Shown here piece after piece: positions 62,401-64,000 of a stretch of 64,000 nt of DNA. The notes under the pieces are model-generated. The model was not told the DNA's origin, searched no databases, and saw only the letters and a list, made by a program, of their open reading frames with translations. Both the position numbers and the translations under genes were made by a program. Numbering within the stretch: the first letter of the stretch is position 1; every line of letters begins with the position of its first letter. This DNA is from Amaranthus tricolor (lineage: Eukaryota; Streptophyta; Magnoliopsida; Caryophyllales; Amaranthaceae): assembly GCF_026212465.1 (NCBI RefSeq), contig NC_080051.1, positions 1,327,001 through 1,391,000 on the forward strand, in the 5' to 3' direction.

Positions 62401-64000
62401 AAGAAGAATGAACGATGAAGAATGAACAAGGATCAATGATCAATGAAGAATGAACGATGAAGAATGAACAAGGATTAATGGTCAATGACGAATGAACGAT
62501 GAAGAATGAACAAGGATCAATGATCAATCAAGAATGAACGATGAAGAATGAACAAGGATTAATGGTCAATGACGAATGAACGATGAAGAATGAACAAGGA
62601 TCAATGATCAATGAAGAATGAACGATGAAGAATGAACAAGGATTAATGGTCAATGACGAATGAACGATGAAGAATAAACAAGGATCAATGATCAATGACG
62701 AATGAACGATGAAGAATGAACAAGGATCAATGATCAATGACGAATGAACGATGAAGAATGAACAAGGATCAATGATCATTGAAGAATGAACAAGGATCAA
62801 TGATCAAAGAAGAATGAACGACGAAGAATGAACAAGGTTCAATGATCAATGAAGAATGAACGCTGAAGAATGAACAAGGATTAATGGTCAATGACGAATG
62901 AACGATGAAGAATGAACAAGGATCAATGATCAATGAAGAATGAACGATGAAAAATGAACAAGGATTAATGGTGAATGACGAATGAACGATGAAGAATGAA
63001 CAAGGATCAATGATCAATGAAGAATGAACGATGAAGAATGAACAAGGATCAATGATAAATGAAGAATGAACGATGAAGAATGAACAAGGAGTAATGGTCA
63101 ATGACGAATGAACGATGAAGAATGAACAAGGATCAATGATCAATGAAGAATGAAAGATGAAGAATGAACAAGGAGTAATGGTCAATGACGAATGAACGAT
63201 GAAGAATGAACAAGGATCAATGATCAATGACGAATGAACGATGAAGAATGAACAAGGATCAATGATCAATGAAGAATGAACGATGAAGAATGAACAAGGA
63301 TCAATGATCAATGAAGAATGAACGATGAAGAATGAACAAGGAACAATGATCAATGAAGAATGATCGATGAAGAATGAACAAGGATTAATGGTCAATGACG
63401 AATGAACGATGAAGAATGAACAAGGATCAATGCTCAATGAAGAATGAACGATGAAGAATGAACAAGGATCAATGATCAATGAAGAATGAACGATGAAGAA
63501 TGAACAAGGATTAATGGTCAATGACGAATGAACGATGAAGAATGAACAAGGATCAATGATCAATGAAGAATGAACAAGGATCAATGATCAATGACGAATG
63601 AACGATGAAGAATGAACAAGGATCAATGATCAATGAAGAATGAACAAGGATCAATGGTCAATGACGAATGAACGATGAAGAATGAACAAGGATCAATGAT
63701 CAAAGAAGAATGAACGATGAAGAATGAACAAGGATCAATGATCAATGAAGAATGAACGATGAAGAATGAACAAGGATCAATGATCAATGACGAATGAACG
63801 ATGAAGAATGAACAAGGATCAATGATCATTGACGAATGAACGATGAAGAATGAACAAGGATCAATGATCAATGAAGAATGAACAAGGATCAATGATCAAA
63901 GAAGAATGAACGATGAAGAATGAACAAGGATCAATGATCAATGAAGAATGAACGATGAAGAATGAACAAGGATTAATGGTCAATGACGAATGAACGATGA
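53404..64000. repeat. 42-bp satellite array, right block
   Basis: Same satellite family in the same orientation as the left side, continuing past the window edge. Its unit order copies left-side segments. About 53770-54700 follows 34706-35640 (offset 19064). About 55211-55970 follows 35895-36654 (offset 19316). About 58375-59290 follows 35741-36656 (offset 22634), and about 59192-64000 follows 38246-43054 (offset 20946). The viral patchwork at 37980 has no counterpart here. No gene, RNA gene or other element is visible. Confidence 0.95.
59192..64000. repeat. Right copy of the duplication that brackets the virus
   Basis: Counterpart of about 38246-43054 at an offset of 20946 bp, with few differences. 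It is cut by the window edge, so its full length is not seen. Confidence 0.8.

Noticed and set aside
53367..63892. The same minus-strand open frames right of the virus
   Set aside because: Same cause. The one at 53367-53801 merely runs from satellite into the viral terminal region.

Overview
This window looks like a piece of plant nuclear heterochromatin. About 56 kb of the 64 kb is one AT-rich (about one third G+C) tandem-repeat array that runs off both ends of the window. A single genome-length copy of an endogenous plant pararetrovirus (family Caulimoviridae) is embedded in it on the + strand. The host is probably a flowering plant: the element has a caulimovirid gene set, an initiator-tRNA-Met-type primer-binding site and an as-1-like plant enhancer. 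No host protein gene, tRNA or rRNA is visible, so the species cannot be named.

Layout. Positions 1-37979, 38081-45829 and 53404-64000 are satellite. The unit is 42 bp, made of three related 14-mers and ultimately of six related heptamers. 28-bp units that lack one 14-mer are interspersed. Units are organised into larger near-identical blocks: a tandem duplication of about 6.82 kb (about 4080-17725), tandem duplications of about 1.32, 0.87 and 1.41 kb, a partial 3.2-kb repeat near the left end, and a block of at least 4.8 kb present on both sides of the virus (offset 20946). The long minus-strand open frames across the array follow from a 42-bp period without stops and are not annotated as genes. 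At 37980-38080 the array is interrupted by about 100 bp of stitched viral fragments.

The viral copy spans about 45871-53403. It has a leader with the primer-binding site and one 6-codon upstream ORF. Next come ORF1 (movement protein, capsid region, zinc knuckle, aspartic protease), a reverse transcriptase/RNase H frame offset by -1 from ORF1, and a third ORF for a tryptophan-rich protein of unknown function. A promoter region with two as-1-like elements in a 73-bp duplication, a 39-bp triple repeat, a TATA box and an AATAAA signal closes the element. A 15-bp identity joins its two ends, as expected of a circular genome of about 7.52 kb opened just upstream of the primer-binding site. The layout suggests a florendovirus- or petuvirus-like member; the genus call is tentative.

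Most notable points: (i) the protease-to-RT frame change lies on a textbook -1 slippery heptamer, and the RT frame has no ATG of its own before conserved sequence; (ii) the filler at 38 kb and the left viral junction at 45.8 kb share the same two viral source regions and the same variant satellite unit, suggesting one ancestral rearranged junction; (iii) the viral promoter points into the right-hand satellite.
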